Part shown: positions 1 to 9,290 of the stretch, in pieces
Position numbering within the stretch: position 1 is the first letter of the stretch
Layout of the letters: every line of letters starts with the position of its first letter
NCBI RefSeq assembly: GCF_003130205.1
Contig: NZ_NRDF01000005.1
Location: 1-64,000, forward strand
From: Aggregatibacter actinomycetemcomitans
Lineage (GTDB): Bacteria > Pseudomonadota > Gammaproteobacteria > Enterobacterales > Pasteurellaceae
Direction: 5' to 3'
Length of the DNA: 64,000 bases
Program-made: the position numbers and the translations under genes
Notes under the pieces: model-generated
What the model was told of the DNA's origin: nothing
Seen by the model: only the letters and a program-made list of their open reading frames with translations
The model's database searches: none

Positions 1-328
1 TAGTATCTTTTGAAATTACGCTAATAGGTTCTACAATGCCTGTGGAACGGTCAAAGCCTAAAATTGTAGGTTGACTACCCGTTACACCATATTTTGCAAA
101 ATTCCCTTTGTTCACTTGTCCCAACCCAACCGAATAATTCATTTTTTTAGCCTCAAGTTCATCTATGACTGATTCTGCTTCTTGGAGTGTTTTAGGCTGT
201 TTAGCAAGAGGAATATCATTTACTACTGCGATAGCATAAGGATTATATGAGCTTTCTGTTTGAATTAATGCGTGAAGTGTTTCAATGTGAACTATTGTTG
301 AGCAAGCTAATAAAATTTCAGGGACCAT
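1..328 (-). CDS. virB1: VirB1-like lytic transglycosylase, 5' part (runs off the window)
   Basis: The reverse strand stays open from an ATG at 328 to the window edge, at least 109 codons, so only the N-terminal part is present. The translation contains IQTESSYNPYAIAV (about residues 27-40), which matches the catalytic-Glu region of VirB1-type SLT transglycosylases, followed by NYSVGLGQVNKGNF, the typical second SLT motif. A short hydrophobic start (VPEILLACSTIV) is seen but no clear export signal. AAGG lies about 10 nt upstream of the ATG. VirB1 proteins open the peptidoglycan layer for a type IV secretion channel. The gene would be the first of a virB/mag-type conjugation cluster lying beyond position 1. 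The family call is firm; the rest of the system is inferred. Confidence 0.8.
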   Translation of the reverse strand, partial: MVPEILLACSTIVHIETLHALIQTESSYNPYAIAVVNDIPLAKQPKTLQEAESVIDELEAKKMNYSVGLGQVNKGNFAKYGVTGSQPTILGFDRSTGIVEPISVISKDT

Positions 329-407
329 TAAATAGCAACCTTATTGTTATTACAAGCTAGGACGGTATTTAGAGATAATGCCATTAATAAGGCAATATAA
401 AGATCAA

Positions 408-545
408 TTATCTAACAGGACGACCTTTTGTTTTAATGCTAACAATCATATTAGAATACTGACCGGGATCTTTTAAAACCGGTTTAAGGATACTGCGTTT
501 AAACTCTCTAACTAAAATCAGAATATGAAGAACTTTCTCCATCAT
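408..545 (-). CDS. small ORF upstream of virB1, unknown
   Basis: A 45-codon frame runs from tandem ATGs (545 and 542) to TAA, on the same strand as the virB1 fragment and 79 nt upstream of it. The product is basic and ends in SIKTKGRPVR. I recognise no family. A 24-codon frame (MEQSLDLVFIEYVQPYLF...) lies just upstream and ends next to this start, so both could be small genes of the conjugative element or pieces of one decayed gene. No strong Shine-Dalgarno is visible. Low confidence that it is expressed. Confidence 0.3.
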   Translation of the reverse strand: MMEKVLHILILVREFKRSILKPVLKDPGQYSNMIVSIKTKGRPVR

Positions 546-934
546 TATTAAATAAACTTTTTCAATTTGAATAAATAGGGTTGAACATATTCAATAAATA
601 CTAAGTCTAACGATTGCTCCATATTAGTCTAAATTAGATTTCTCGCTACATTATTTAAATTCGTCTGAGCAAGGAGTTCAAGAACTTCTATAAACCTAGT
701 ATAACCCTTATATATGAAACTTTCACTGTTTTATATTCTCTAGCCATTCCATTTTTAAAGTTTAAGAAAATTTAAACAAGCAAAACTATATAAATTAACT
801 TTGTTTATTACTCCGTCAGTTTATGGCTACTGACTGTGAGTTCATTTGCTTTATAAACATTAAATCTTCTCAATTCCTTATACCCACGACTCCACCACTC
901 GAGCTGAGTGACCGGCTAATTGCGTAGGGAGTTA
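546..934. other. AT-rich intergenic flank of the conjugative element
   Basis: About 390 bases of AT-rich DNA with stops in all frames apart from a 24-codon ORF near 548-622 on the minus strand. It lies between the conjugation genes and the 3' end of tRNA-Cys, where an attachment site would be expected if the element integrated at that tRNA. No integrase, insertion sequence or clear repeat of the tRNA 3' end is visible inside the window. Confidence 0.4.
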
Positions 935-1008
935 TGGAGGCGTGTCCCGGAGTCGAACCGAGCTACATGGATTTGCAATCCAGTGCATAACCGCTTTGCT
1001 AACACGCC
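935..1008 (-). tRNA. tRNA-Cys (GCA)
   Basis: A 74-nt cloverleaf reads on the reverse strand from GGCGTGTTAGC to ACACGCCTCCA. The acceptor stem pairs GGCGTGT with ACACGCC, the anticodon loop reads TTGCAAA (anticodon GCA), the T arm contains GGTTCGACTCC, and the CCA end is encoded. It is followed 8 nt upstream by tRNA-Gly on the same strand, so the two are probably one transcript. Its 3' end faces the conjugative-element fragment, a common arrangement for tRNA-targeted integration. Confidence 0.95.
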
Positions 1009-1016
1009 GTTAGTTT

Positions 1017-1092
1017 TGGAGCGGGAAACGAGGCTCGAACTCGCGACCCCAACCTTGGCAAGGTTGTGCTCTACCAACTGAGCTATTCCCGC
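1017..1092 (-). tRNA. tRNA-Gly (GCC)
   Basis: A 76-nt cloverleaf on the reverse strand begins GCGGGAATAGCTCAG and ends TTTCCCGCTCCA. The anticodon loop reads TTGCCAA (anticodon GCC) and CCA is encoded. A strong promoter lies 20 nt upstream, and the tRNA-Cys gene follows in the same transcript. Confidence 0.95.
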
Positions 1093-1112
1093 GTTTGTCT
1101 TTAGTGCGGTGC

Positions 1113-1140
1113 ATTTTACTGACTTATCTAAAACTGTCAA
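1113..1140 (-). promoter_or_regulatory. sigma-70 promoter for tRNA-Gly/tRNA-Cys
   Basis: On the reverse strand, TTGACA (1140-1135) and TAAAAT (1118-1113) are separated by 16 nt, a near-consensus promoter ending about 20 nt before the tRNA-Gly 5' end. Confidence 0.75.
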
Positions 1141-1331
1141 CAAACAATTAAAAAAAACGATGAGTTTGTTGAAAAAATACAAAAGGTTAAAATTTTTCCG
1201 GGGTTAAATTTTAGCTTGTGCAATCAAGTAGTTATAAAATATCCTTTTATCAGGAGGGAGTTTATGCCAGAATGAAGCACCTTTTTTGCAAAAAGTGCGG
1301 TATAAAAATATGTTGTTTTCGCGGAGGATTT

Positions 1332-2441
1332 ATGACACAAAAATATGCGATTGATACCCTATTAGCCCAAGCCGGCAATCGCACTGACGAGCGCACCGGC
1401 GCCGTTTCCACTCCAATTTTCCTTTCTACCGCTTACGGGCACTATGGCATTGGTGAAAGTACCGGTTTTGATTATACCCGAACCAAAAATCCAACCCGCG
1501 CTGTATTAGAAGAGACTATCGCCCAATTAGAAAAGGGCGAGCGCGGTTTTGCCTGCTCTTCCGGCATGGCGGCAATTCAATTATTGATGTCATTATTTAC
1601 GTCACCCGATGAATGGATTGTATCCAGTGATGTTTATGGCGGAACTTATCGTTTATTGGATTTTTGTTACAAAAACACCAACGGTGTCAAACCGGTTTAT
1701 GTGAATACCGCCTCTGTTCAGGCGATTGAAGGGGCGATTACACCGAACACTAAAGCGATTTTTATTGAAACCCCCTCCAATCCGTTAATGGAAGAATGTG
1801 ATGTGGATGCTATTGCCAAGGTGGCGAAAAAGCACAATTTATTACTTATTGTCGATAACACATTCCTCACGCCGGTGTTATTCCGTCCAATGGAACACGG
1901 GGCTGATATTGTGATTCATAGCGGAACCAAATATATTGCCGGACATAATGACGTTTTAGTCGGTTTGATTGTCGCGAAAGGGCAAGAACTGTGCGATCGC
2001 TTGTTTTATATCCAAAACGGTGCGGGTCCGGTGTTATCGCCGTTTGATTCTTGGCTAACCATTCGCGGTATGAAAACTTTGGCATTGCGTATGCAACGTC
2101 ATGAAGAAAATGCCAAAGCGATTGCCGATTTTTTGCGTCAACAACCGCAGGTGAGAGATGTGTTGTATCCGAATAAAGGTGGTATGTTGTCTTTCCGTCT
2201 GCAGGACGAAAACTGGGTGAATGCGTTTTTGAAAGCGATTAAATTGATTACGTTCGCCGAAAGCCTTGGCGGCACGGAGAGTTTCATTACTTATCCGGCA
2301 ACCCAAACACACATGGATATTCCGGAAGCGGAGCGTATCGCGCGCGGTATCACCAATAATCTGTTGCGTTTTTCCGTCGGCTTGGAAAATGTGGAAGACA
2401 TCAAAGCGGATCTGGCACAGGCGTTTGCACAGCTTAAATAA
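1332..2441 (+). CDS. metB: cystathionine gamma-synthase
   Basis: A 369-residue PLP enzyme of the Cys/Met-metabolism family. It replaces the O-acyl group of an activated homoserine with cysteine to form cystathionine, the transsulfuration step of cytoplasmic methionine synthesis. The PLP Lys is K200 in SGTKYIAGHND, and GGTESFITYPATQTH near the C terminus is typical of the gamma-synthase branch. The start at 1332 follows GGAGG by a few bases and gives the usual family length; upstream in-frame codons from 1218 are not needed. ldhA follows 23 nt downstream on the same strand, so co-transcription is possible although the pathways are unrelated. MetB versus a close paralogue (MetZ/MetC) rests on overall resemblance. 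Confidence 0.88.
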   Translation: MTQKYAIDTLLAQAGNRTDERTGAVSTPIFLSTAYGHYGIGESTGFDYTRTKNPTRAVLEETIAQLEKGERGFACSSGMAAIQLLMSLFTSPDEWIVSSDVYGGTYRLLDFCYKNTNGVKPVYVNTASVQAIEGAITPNTKAIFIETPSNPLMEECDVDAIAKVAKKHNLLLIVDNTFLTPVLFRPMEHGADIVIHSGTKYIAGHNDVLVGLIVAKGQELCDRLFYIQNGAGPVLSPFDSWLTIRGMKTLALRMQRHEENAKAIADFLRQQPQVRDVLYPNKGGMLSFRLQDENWVNAFLKAIKLITFAESLGGTESFITYPATQTHMDIPEAERIARGITNNLLRFSVGLENVEDIKADLAQAFAQLK

Positions 2442-2464
2442 ATTTAATGTATTTGGAGGGCAAA

Positions 2465-3460
2465 ATGAAAGTTGCAGTATATAGCACGAAAAGTTATGAC
2501 CGAAAATATTTAGAGTTAATTGATGCTAAATATGGTTTAGATTTGGAATTTTACGATTTCATGCTCAGTGAGCGCACGGCAAAAATGGCGGAACATTGTG
2601 AGGCCGTATGTATTTTCGTGAATGATGACGGAAGCCGAAAAGTGTTGGAAAAACTCGCCGCACTTGGGGTAAAAATTATTGCCTTGCGCTGCGCCGGTTT
2701 TAATAACGTGGATTTAAAAGCCGCACAAGAACTCGGTTTGACGGTTGTTCGTGTGCCGGCATATTCGCCGGAAGCGGTGGCGGAACATACGGTCGGCTTA
2801 ATGATGACGTTAAACCGTCGTATTCATCGCGCTTATCAACGCACCCGTGAAGCGAACTTCTCCCTGGAAGGGCTGATCGGTTTCAATATGCACGGTCGCA
2901 CCGTCGGTGTTATCGGCACAGGTAAAATAGGTATTGCGGTCATACGTATTCTAAAAGGCTTCGGTATGCATATTTTAGCCTTCGACCCATTCAAAAATCC
3001 GGCAGCAGAAGAGTTGGGCACGGAATATGTCAGCCTGGATGAGATTTATCGACGTTCTCATGTTATTACTTTGCATTGCCCGGCAACACCGAAAAACTAC
3101 CACTTGCTGAATCACGAAGCTTTTGCCAAAATGAAAGACGGCGTGATGATCATCAACACCAGTCGCGGTACGCTGATTGATACTAAAGCGGCAATTGATG
3201 CGTTGAAACAGCGTAAAATCGGAGCTTTAGGTATGGATGTATATGAAAACGAAAGGGATTTATTCTTTGAGGATAAATCTAATGAAGTGATTCTGGATGA
3301 CGTATTCCGTCGTTTATCCTCCTGTCACAATGTGTTATTAACAGGACATCAGGCATTTCTAACGGAAGAAGCGCTAACCAGTATTGCCGATGTTACCCTG
3401 TCTAATATTTATGCTATTGGGAAAGGCAAACCTTGCAATAATGTAGTTTTGCCTTCTTAG
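2465..3460 (+). CDS. ldhA: fermentative D-lactate dehydrogenase
   Basis: A 331-residue D-isomer-specific 2-hydroxyacid dehydrogenase that reduces pyruvate to D-lactate with NADH in the cytoplasm. The Rossmann motif VIGTGKIG lies near the middle; the catalytic Arg (NTSRGTLID), Glu (GMDVYENE) and His (LTGHQAF) are all present in order. The beginning (MKVAVYSTKSYDRKYL) is characteristic of LdhA. The start at 2465 follows GGAGGG at 5-6 nt; an in-frame ATG at 2447 lies upstream of that ribosome site and is less likely. It fits mixed-acid metabolism in a facultative anaerobe, in line with arcA and cydAB elsewhere in the window. Confidence 0.93.
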   Translation: MKVAVYSTKSYDRKYLELIDAKYGLDLEFYDFMLSERTAKMAEHCEAVCIFVNDDGSRKVLEKLAALGVKIIALRCAGFNNVDLKAAQELGLTVVRVPAYSPEAVAEHTVGLMMTLNRRIHRAYQRTREANFSLEGLIGFNMHGRTVGVIGTGKIGIAVIRILKGFGMHILAFDPFKNPAAEELGTEYVSLDEIYRRSHVITLHCPATPKNYHLLNHEAFAKMKDGVMIINTSRGTLIDTKAAIDALKQRKIGALGMDVYENERDLFFEDKSNEVILDDVFRRLSSCHNVLLTGHQAFLTEEALTSIADVTLSNIYAIGKGKPCNNVVLPS

Positions 3461-3559
3461 CTTTTAACAATTAAAATAATTTGTGTTATTCGTATAGCGC
3501 TATGCTATTATGCGCAGGAAATTAAACACTAGTACACAACAGTAACAAAAGGAAAAAAA

Positions 3560-3883
3560 ATGAGCGAAGTATTACATTCCAGCGATGCAACATTCGTTGC
3601 AGACGTTTTAAATTCAGAGGTCCCTGTATTATTAGACTTTTGGGCTACATGGTGCGGACCGTGCAAAATGATTGCCCCGATCCTTGATGATTTGGCGGTG
3701 GAATTTGATGGTAAAGTGAAAATTGTGAAAATCAATATTGACGATAACCAGTCCACCCCTGCACAGTTCGGCGTGCGTAGTGTCCCGACACTATTATTAT
3801 TTAAAGATGGCAAACTGGTAGCAACCCAAGTTGGCGCCTTACCGAAAAATCAATTGGCCGCATTTATCAGCCAAAATATCTGA
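3560..3883 (+). CDS. trxA: thioredoxin 1
   Basis: A 107-residue thioredoxin with the active site WCGPC at residues 31-35, the buried Asp in LLDFWATW, and the cis-Pro loop in [10 protein letters not shown]. It reduces disulfides in cytoplasmic proteins, including ribonucleotide reductase, and is the likely electron source for the inner-membrane DsbD encoded at 9.3-11.1 kb. An AAGGAAA ribosome site lies just before the ATG. The gene is monocistronic, with a strong terminator 15 nt downstream. Confidence 0.96.
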   Translation: MSEVLHSSDATFVADVLNSEVPVLLDFWATWCGPCKMIAPILDDLAVEFDGKVKIVKINIDDNQSTPAQFGVRSVPTLLLFKDGKLVATQVGALPKNQLAAFISQNI

Positions 3884-3897
3884 TTTTAGTCAGAATA

Positions 3898-3930
3898 AAA
3901 ACGCCGAGTATACTTTGCTCGGCGTTTTTT
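3898..3930 (+). terminator. rho-independent terminator of trxA
   Basis: ACGCCGAG (3901-3908) pairs with CTCGGCGT (3918-3925), extended by A/T pairs, and is followed by a T-run. Confidence 0.9.
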
Positions 3931-4068
3931 GTTCCATCGCATTAATCGCATTAAAAGTGCGGTCAGTTTTTCCGGCGTTTTTTTTAAAATGCTTGAGCTA
4001 TTTATTCACCCTTCGGACCATTGTCAAAATCAACATTCAAAAAACATTATTTTTTGTGACCGCACTTT

Positions 4069-5028
4069 TTACTTCGTCTCACGCAACTGTTTCAGAATGC
4101 CTTTTATTTTTTCGTCTAATGGCGCGGTTAAACGTAACATTTCGCCGCTGTGCGGATGTTCAAAACGAATAGCGTAGGCGTGTAAAAATAAGCGATTTAA
4201 TCCTAATTTCGCCATGTGCTGATCAAATTCTTTATCACCGTATTTACTATCAAACGCAATAGGGTGACCGGCATATTGGGTATGCACCCGAATTTGGTGG
4301 GTACGTCCGGTGACAGGTGACGCTTTGACTAGCGTGGCATTGGTATAGCGTTCTTCCACGGAAAAACGGGTTTCTGAGGGCTTGCCTTGCTCACTCACTT
4401 TCACGATCCGCTCACCGCCGGCAAGTTCATTTTTCAGCAAAGGCGCCTGCACCACTTTGCAGTGCGATTGCCACTGTCCACGCACGAGTGCCAAATAATC
4501 TTTTTGCACGGTTTTTTCACGCAGTTGTTCGTGCAGATTACGTAAAGCAGAACGTTTTTTTGCCACCAATAAAATGCCCGACGTATCGCGATCTAAACGA
4601 TGAATCAGTTCTAAAAAACGAGCTTCCGGACGAAGTGCACGCAAAGCTTCAATGACCCCGAAATCCAACCCGCTGCCACCGTGTACGGCAATGCTGGAAG
4701 GTTTGTTGAGCACTAATAAATAATTATCTTCAAAGATAATATGTTGTTCCAGTTGGGCAACTTTCGTGAGCTTATTGGAAATCGTCGCCTGCGCTTTTTC
4801 CGCTACACGAACGGGCGGAATGCGCACCACATCATCCGCCAGCAATTTATATTCAGGCTTGCTTCTGCCTTTATTCACCCGCACTTCGCCCTTGCGCACA
4901 ATGCGATAAATCAGGCTTTTTGGCACACCTTTTAAACGCGCCAGTAAGAAATTGTCTAATCGTTGACCGGCTTCATCGTCGCTGACAGTTAAAAATTGCA
5001 CACTTGGGTTGATGATTTTTTCGCTCAT
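4069..5028 (-). CDS. rluC: 23S rRNA pseudouridine(955/2504/2580) synthase
   Basis: A 319-residue RluA-family enzyme that isomerises three uridines of 23S rRNA. An N-terminal S4 RNA-binding region (about residues 18-80, QRLDNFLLARLKGVPKSLIY) precedes the catalytic domain, whose motif HRLDRDTSG contains the catalytic Asp at residue 146. The C-terminal GRTHQIRVH motif is also present. It is divergent from rne, the arrangement seen in other gamma-proteobacteria. Its 3' end overlaps an inverted uptake signal (4059-4068) that, with a partner at 3954-3963, brackets the trxA-rluC gap. Confidence 0.93.
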   Translation of the reverse strand: MSEKIINPSVQFLTVSDDEAGQRLDNFLLARLKGVPKSLIYRIVRKGEVRVNKGRSKPEYKLLADDVVRIPPVRVAEKAQATISNKLTKVAQLEQHIIFEDNYLLVLNKPSSIAVHGGSGLDFGVIEALRALRPEARFLELIHRLDRDTSGILLVAKKRSALRNLHEQLREKTVQKDYLALVRGQWQSHCKVVQAPLLKNELAGGERIVKVSEQGKPSETRFSVEERYTNATLVKASPVTGRTHQIRVHTQYAGHPIAFDSKYGDKEFDQHMAKLGLNRLFLHAYAIRFEHPHSGEMLRLTAPLDEKIKGILKQLRETK

Positions 5029-5491
5029 ATTTGCCTATTTATTGCCGCGGTTACAAAACTCGGCACGCATCATAGCATATCGCGCCATGGGTTTGAATGT
5101 GGTGAAGAGTATTCGTCGAATTATGATAACCGCCTTGCTAAAAATCCCTATTCGGGCGATAATAGTAAGTATTTTTAAGTTGTAAAAACGCTTAAAAATA
5201 AATACGTTATCATTGACGGAATATAATGCAGCATTCGGCATAAGACATTGATAGGTCAGTGATTTTTTAGCATCAAAATGAGCGTCGGCTTGCAGACCAT
5301 TTTTTAACAGGTTTTGTTTTATTAAAATTTCGACATTCGATTGATTTTAATAGGTAGTCAATGCACCCAGCAGATGACGGTCGGGAAGACGGACATTCTG
5401 CGACAGACACGAGGTCGATTACTAAGCAAAGTGCGGTCATTTTTGGTGGAGTTTTTTTAGGGTTCGCCCTTTTTTATAAAAGAGAAAACGA
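5029..5491. other. rluC/rne divergent intergenic region, probable long rne 5' leader
   Basis: These 463 bases hold no convincing gene. They separate divergent rluC and rne. In Enterobacteriaceae rne has a long structured leader through which RNase E controls its own mRNA. Here the last 150 nt contain small hairpins, including GTC-GGGAA-GAC near 5390 and AGGG-TTCG-CCCT near 5460 with T-rich flanks just before the start. An uptake signal sits at about 5427-5438. The leader function is inference by position and analogy. Confidence 0.45.
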
Positions 5492-8383
5492 ATGAAAAGA
5501 ATGTTAATCAATGCGACTCAAAAAGAAGAGTTGCGCGTTGCATTAGTCGATGGGCAACGCTTATTCGACCTGGACATTGAGAGTCTGGGACATGAGCAGA
5601 AAAAAGCCAATATTTACAAGGGAAAAATTACTCGGGTTGAGCCGAGTTTGGAAGCCGCTTTTGTGGACTACGGCGCAGAACGTCATGGTTTTTTACCGTT
5701 GAAAGAAATTGCACGTGAATATTTCCCGGCGGATTATGTATATCAAGGTCGCCCGAATATTCGCGATATTATCTCGGAAGGACAGGAAGTCATTGTTCAG
5801 GTTAATAAAGAAGAGCGTGGTAACAAAGGTGCAGCGCTGACGACTTTTGTTTCCTTGGCAGGAAGTTATTTGGTGATTATGCCGAATAATCCGCGCGCCG
5901 GCGGGATTTCCCGTCGTATTGAAGGGGACGAACGTTTGGAGCTAAAAGATGCGTTGAGTTCTTTGGATGTGCCTGACGGCGTGGGCTTAATCGTACGCAC
6001 CGCAGGTGTGGGAAAGACCCCTGAAGAATTGCAATGGGACTTGAAAGTGCTGTTGCATCATTGGGAAGCCATTAAACAGGCGTCTCAAAGCCGTCCGGCG
6101 CCTTTTTTAATTCATCAGGAAAGTGATGTTATCGTGCGCGCCATTCGCGATTATTTGCGTCGTGATATTGGTGAAATCCTGATTGATAGCCCGCAAGTTT
6201 ATGAAAAAGCCAAGGCGCACATTAAATTAGTTCGTCCGGATTTCATTAATCGGATGAAATTATATCAAGGCGAAGTGCCGCTATTCAGCCATTATCAAAT
6301 TGAGTCACAAATCGAATCGGCATTCCAACGTGAAGTGCGTTTGCCTTCCGGCGGTTCTATTGTTATTGATGTAACTGAAGCTTTGACAGCCATTGATATT
6401 AACTCCGCCCGTTCCACCCGTGGCGGCGACATTGAAGAAACCGCGTTAAATACCAATCTTGAGGCTGCTGATGAAATTGCCCGTCAATTACGTTTGCGCG
6501 ATTTGGGCGGTTTAATCGTGATCGACTTTATCGATATGACGCCGGTTCGCCATCAACGTGAAGTGGAAAACCGTATCCGTGATGCGGTGCGTCAGGATCG
6601 GGCGCGTATTCAAATCAGCCGAATTTCCCGTTTCGGGTTGTTGGAAATGTCCCGTCAGCGTTTGAGTCCGTCATTAGGCGAATCCTCTCACCACGTCTGC
6701 CCGCGTTGTCAAGGCACCGGCAAAATTCGTGATAACGAGTCACTTTCCCTTTCCATTTTGCGTTTATTGGAAGAAGAAGCGTTAAAAGAAAATACCAAAC
6801 AGGTTCACACCATCGTTCCGGTGCAAATCGCGTCTTACTTACTCAATGAAAAACGGAAAGCTATTCATAGCATCGAAAAACGCCATAACGTGGATATTCT
6901 CGTGGTGCCGAATGAAGCTATGGAAACACCGCACTTTAGTGTGTTCCGTGTGCGTGATGGGGAAGAGGTTAATGAGTTAAGTTATAACTTAGCCAGATTA
7001 CACCAGGATCAAGATGAAACCTTTGTGGCTGAAGAGTCTCTGGTTTCCCGTAACATTGACACTGCGCCTGCGGAAACGCCGGCGGTGGAAAGTGCGGCGG
7101 TTTCTTTATCCATTCCAATGCCGGCACCGGAGCCTGTTGAGCGTAAAGAGCAAAGCGGTCCGTCGTTGTTGAGCCGTTTATTGGCGGCGTTAAAAGGCTT
7201 ATTTGCTTCCGAACCGAAACCGGAAGAGCAAAATAAGAAAACGCGTAATAACAATAGAAACAGTAACAATAATCGCAATCGTCGTAATCAGGAACGTCGT
7301 AATAATCGCCGTAACCGTAATGACAATGCGGAAAATGTGGTTGAAGAGCAAACTACAGAAAAGGCTGAGAAAGTTGAAAGCAGAAATCGCAATCAGGAGC
7401 GTAATGCCAAACGTAGTCGCAAACCTGAAGTGATTGAAGAGGTGATTAAGCCGGAGGCTTCCGTACCGGTTAGCGAAGAAAAGGCGGAGCCGACACAACG
7501 TCGTCAACGTCGCGATTTGCGCAAAAAAGTGCGTCTTAATGAGGAGGAAATGAATGAGGTTCTGCCTTCTAAATCGACAGTAGTACAATTTGCAGAAAAC
7601 ACCGTTGTTGAATCAAAAGCGGATGAAGAGATGATAGTGACGGATGTGGTTGATGTTGATGATAATGCTGAAGCCGATAAAGGGCGCGATAATTCACGTC
7701 AACGTCGTTTGCCACGTCATTTGCGCGTCAATAATCAGCGCCGTCGTCGCAATACGCAAGAAAAATCGCCGATGCCATTATTTGCGGCAGTGGCTTCACC
7801 GGAGTTGGCGAGCGGTAAAGTGTGGATCGACATGGGACAGTCAGTTCAATCAAAAGAAAATAGCTTCTTATCTGTTGATGAACTTCTTGAGCAACAAAAT
7901 CAATCTGATGCAGGCGAACCGGATCAAAGTATCACTGTCACTGTGCCAGCGTTGGATATGATTGTTGAAAAAAGTAAAAATGATGTTCAGCCATTAACGG
8001 AATTTATTATCCAACCGGCAAATGATTCCGTTAAGAAAAAAGTACAGGCATCGTTACAACGCTTAAATAACAATGTGGTATCCGCTCCAATGGAAGCGAC
8101 AGCGGAAGTGATTGTAACAATGGACGTCTCCGATGATGTGAAATTCATGGATGAAACTGACCGCACTTACGTGTTTAACGGACGTGTAGGGACATTCTCG
8201 GCAGTAGCCCACACTAAAGCAGAAGCGACTTTAGCGAAGTCTTCCGATGCACCGATTGCGACTTATCCGGTGCAAGAATGGCAGGAATCCCGTTATTATT
8301 TCTACGGTAAAGGCGCAGCAGGGCACCACGCCGCAATCAGCCATATTTACACCGAACCGACTAAAGCGGAAGCGGTGAAGTAA
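5492..8383 (+). CDS. rne: ribonuclease E
   Basis: A 963-residue endoribonuclease and degradosome scaffold that processes rRNA and tRNA and degrades mRNA. The N-terminal half closely follows the enterobacterial enzyme: S1 domain from about residue 35, catalytic DNase-I-like region with TAIDINSAR and [10 protein letters not shown] (the two Mg-binding Asp), and the Zn-link CPRCQGTG. After residue 510 the chain is low complexity. [17 protein letters not shown] resembles the membrane-anchoring amphipathic helix, a Arg/Asn-rich RNA-binding stretch follows, then a conserved patch [20 protein letters not shown]. The C terminus ([15 protein letters not shown]) resembles the PNPase-binding end of E. 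coli RNase E. The scaffold is somewhat shorter than in E. coli (1061 residues). A dedicated leader precedes it. Confidence 0.96.
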   Translation: MKRMLINATQKEELRVALVDGQRLFDLDIESLGHEQKKANIYKGKITRVEPSLEAAFVDYGAERHGFLPLKEIAREYFPADYVYQGRPNIRDIISEGQEVIVQVNKEERGNKGAALTTFVSLAGSYLVIMPNNPRAGGISRRIEGDERLELKDALSSLDVPDGVGLIVRTAGVGKTPEELQWDLKVLLHHWEAIKQASQSRPAPFLIHQESDVIVRAIRDYLRRDIGEILIDSPQVYEKAKAHIKLVRPDFINRMKLYQGEVPLFSHYQIESQIESAFQREVRLPSGGSIVIDVTEALTAIDINSARSTRGGDIEETALNTNLEAADEIARQLRLRDLGGLIVIDFIDMTPVRHQREVENRIRDAVRQDRARIQISRISRFGLLEMSRQRLSPSLGESSHHVCPRCQGTGKIRDNESLSLSILRLLEEEALKENTKQVHTIVPVQIASYLLNEKRKAIHSIEKRHNVDILVVPNEAMETPHFSVFRVRDGEEVNELSYNLARLHQDQDETFVAEESLVSRNIDTAPAETPAVESAAVSLSIPMPAPEPVERKEQSGPSLLSRLLAALKGLFASEPKPEEQNKKTRNNNRNSNNNRNRRNQERRNNRRNRNDNAENVVEEQTTEKAEKVESRNRNQERNAKRSRKPEVIEEVIKPEASVPVSEEKAEPTQRRQRRDLRKKVRLNEEEMNEVLPSKSTVVQFAENTVVESKADEEMIVTDVVDVDDNAEADKGRDNSRQRRLPRHLRVNNQRRRRNTQEKSPMPLFAAVASPELASGKVWIDMGQSVQSKENSFLSVDELLEQQNQSDAGEPDQSITVTVPALDMIVEKSKNDVQPLTEFIIQPANDSVKKKVQASLQRLNNNVVSAPMEATAEVIVTMDVSDDVKFMDETDRTYVFNGRVGTFSAVAHTKAEATLAKSSDAPIATYPVQEWQESRYYFYGKGAAGHHAAISHIYTEPTKAEAVK

Positions 8384-8396
8384 TCGCTTGAAAATA

Positions 8397-8430
8397 AAGC
8401 AGTTAAATAGAATCTTGTATTTAACTGCTT
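8397..8430. terminator. perfect 13-bp hairpin after rne
   Basis: AAGCAGTTAAATA (8397-8409) pairs perfectly with TATTTAACTGCTT (8418-8430), 14 nt after the rne stop. There is no T-run on the plus strand, so termination is uncertain; it may protect the rne 3' end. Its right arm overlaps the -35 of the tRNA-Ser promoter. Confidence 0.5.
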
Positions 8431-8457
8431 GACTTGGTGTGGCAAAGTTCGTATTAT
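8429..8457 (+). promoter_or_regulatory. promoter of tRNA-Ser
   Basis: TTGACT (8429-8434), a 17-nt spacer and TATTAT (8452-8457) form a strong sigma-70 promoter ending 18 nt before the tRNA. Confidence 0.75.
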
Positions 8458-8475
8458 TCACCTCGCTCAAAACGC

Positions 8476-8565
8476 GGAGGAATGGTCGAGCGGTTGAAGG
8501 CACCGGTCTTGAAAACCGGCGAGGGTTTGCGCCCTCCCTGGGTTCGAATCCCAGTTCCTCCGCCA
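8476..8565 (+). tRNA. tRNA-Ser (TGA)
   Basis: A 90-nt tRNA with a long variable arm (GCGAGGGTTTGCGCCCTC), as expected for serine. The acceptor stem GGAGGAA pairs with TTCCTCC, the anticodon loop reads CTTGAAA (anticodon TGA), the T arm is GGGTTCGAATCCC, and CCA is encoded. It is a single-gene transcript with its own promoter and terminator. Confidence 0.96.
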
Positions 8566-8572
8566 TATTCAT

Positions 8573-8605
8573 AAAAGACGCTAAGTGAAGAACTTAGCGT
8601 CTTTT
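8573..8605 (+). terminator. terminator after tRNA-Ser
   Basis: AAAAGACGCTAAGT (8573-8586) pairs with ACTTAGCGTCTTTT (8592-8605), eight nt after the tRNA CCA end. Confidence 0.9.
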
Positions 8606-8774
8606 GCTTTTCTCATTTCCTTCTTTTTCCAGCGCGCTATATCATTTAATTTATGCATGTAAATCACGTACTGGCGAGTCTGCGGTTATCCGATTCTTGT
8701 ATCCCTTGTATCATTTTTAAAACAACTTGAATATCTACCGCACTTTATTTTATTTAGTTGATTTCTGGCAATAA

Positions 8775-8803
8775 AAAAGGATTAGGGGTTGCCTAATCCT
8801 TTT
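8775..8803 (-). terminator. terminator of the DoxX gene
   Basis: AAAAGGATTAGG and CCTAATCCTTTT form a 12-bp stem. Read on the reverse strand it ends in TTTTTTATT, 19 nt beyond the DoxX stop. The 8606-8774 stretch next to it shows nothing else but an uptake signal. Confidence 0.85.
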
Positions 8804-8821
8804 GCCGAAATATTGTAGAAG

Positions 8822-9211
8822 TTATTTTTTACCGATTTTATTATCTAATGCAAAGGCACCGGCGCCTGAGAAAATAAAGTATAAGAAAATGAAGCAGTAT
8901 AAAAATGCCGGTTCACCTTCTTTCAAGAGTGGGTATGGGGAAGCATGGAACATGAAATAAGCTATCGCCATTTGCCCGCTTAGTAAGAACGCAGATACGC
9001 GGGTAAACAAACCTAAAATCAGTAGGATACCGAACACCAGTTCAATCACACCACCAACACCCATTAAGGATGCCGGTTGAACGGAACCATTGCCGCCGGT
9101 CACGGAAATCGGGAATTCCCAGAATTTTGCCGTAGCATGTAATACGAATGCGTAACCTGAAGTAATGCGTAATAAGCCTAAAAAGTAATTACTGTATTTG
9201 TTTAAAAACAT
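8822..9211 (-). CDS. DoxX family inner-membrane protein
   Basis: A 129-residue protein with four predicted membrane segments. The N-terminal LLRITSGYAFVLHATAKFWEFP and the GGVIELVFGILLILGLFTR core are typical of DoxX/SURF4-type proteins. Such proteins are linked in other bacteria to respiratory or redox functions, but the substrate of this one is unknown. It is transcribed alone between tRNA-Ser and dsbD, with its own terminator. The dsbD gene lies 79 nt upstream on the same strand, so partial read-through is possible. Confidence 0.8.
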   Translation of the reverse strand: MFLNKYSNYFLGLLRITSGYAFVLHATAKFWEFPISVTGGNGSVQPASLMGVGGVIELVFGILLILGLFTRVSAFLLSGQMAIAYFMFHASPYPLLKEGEPAFLYCFIFLYFIFSGAGAFALDNKIGKK

Positions 9212-9290
9212 TTTTCCTTCCTTAAATAAAATAATGAAAATTGAAGGCGCGTATGCTAACAGTAAATTTAAAAGAAAAAAACAATATTGG

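Noticed and set aside
1218-1331. N-terminal extension of metB
   Set aside because: The frame is open but the GGAGG site before 1332 and family length support the shorter start.
3502-3515. ATAGCGCTAT palindrome upstream of trxA as an operator
   Set aside because: Ten bases of symmetry alone, with no second copy and no known regulator pattern.
8606-8770. Possible integrase remnant after tRNA-Ser
   Set aside because: Reverse-frame fragments looked vaguely phage-like but have no recognisable motif and several stops.
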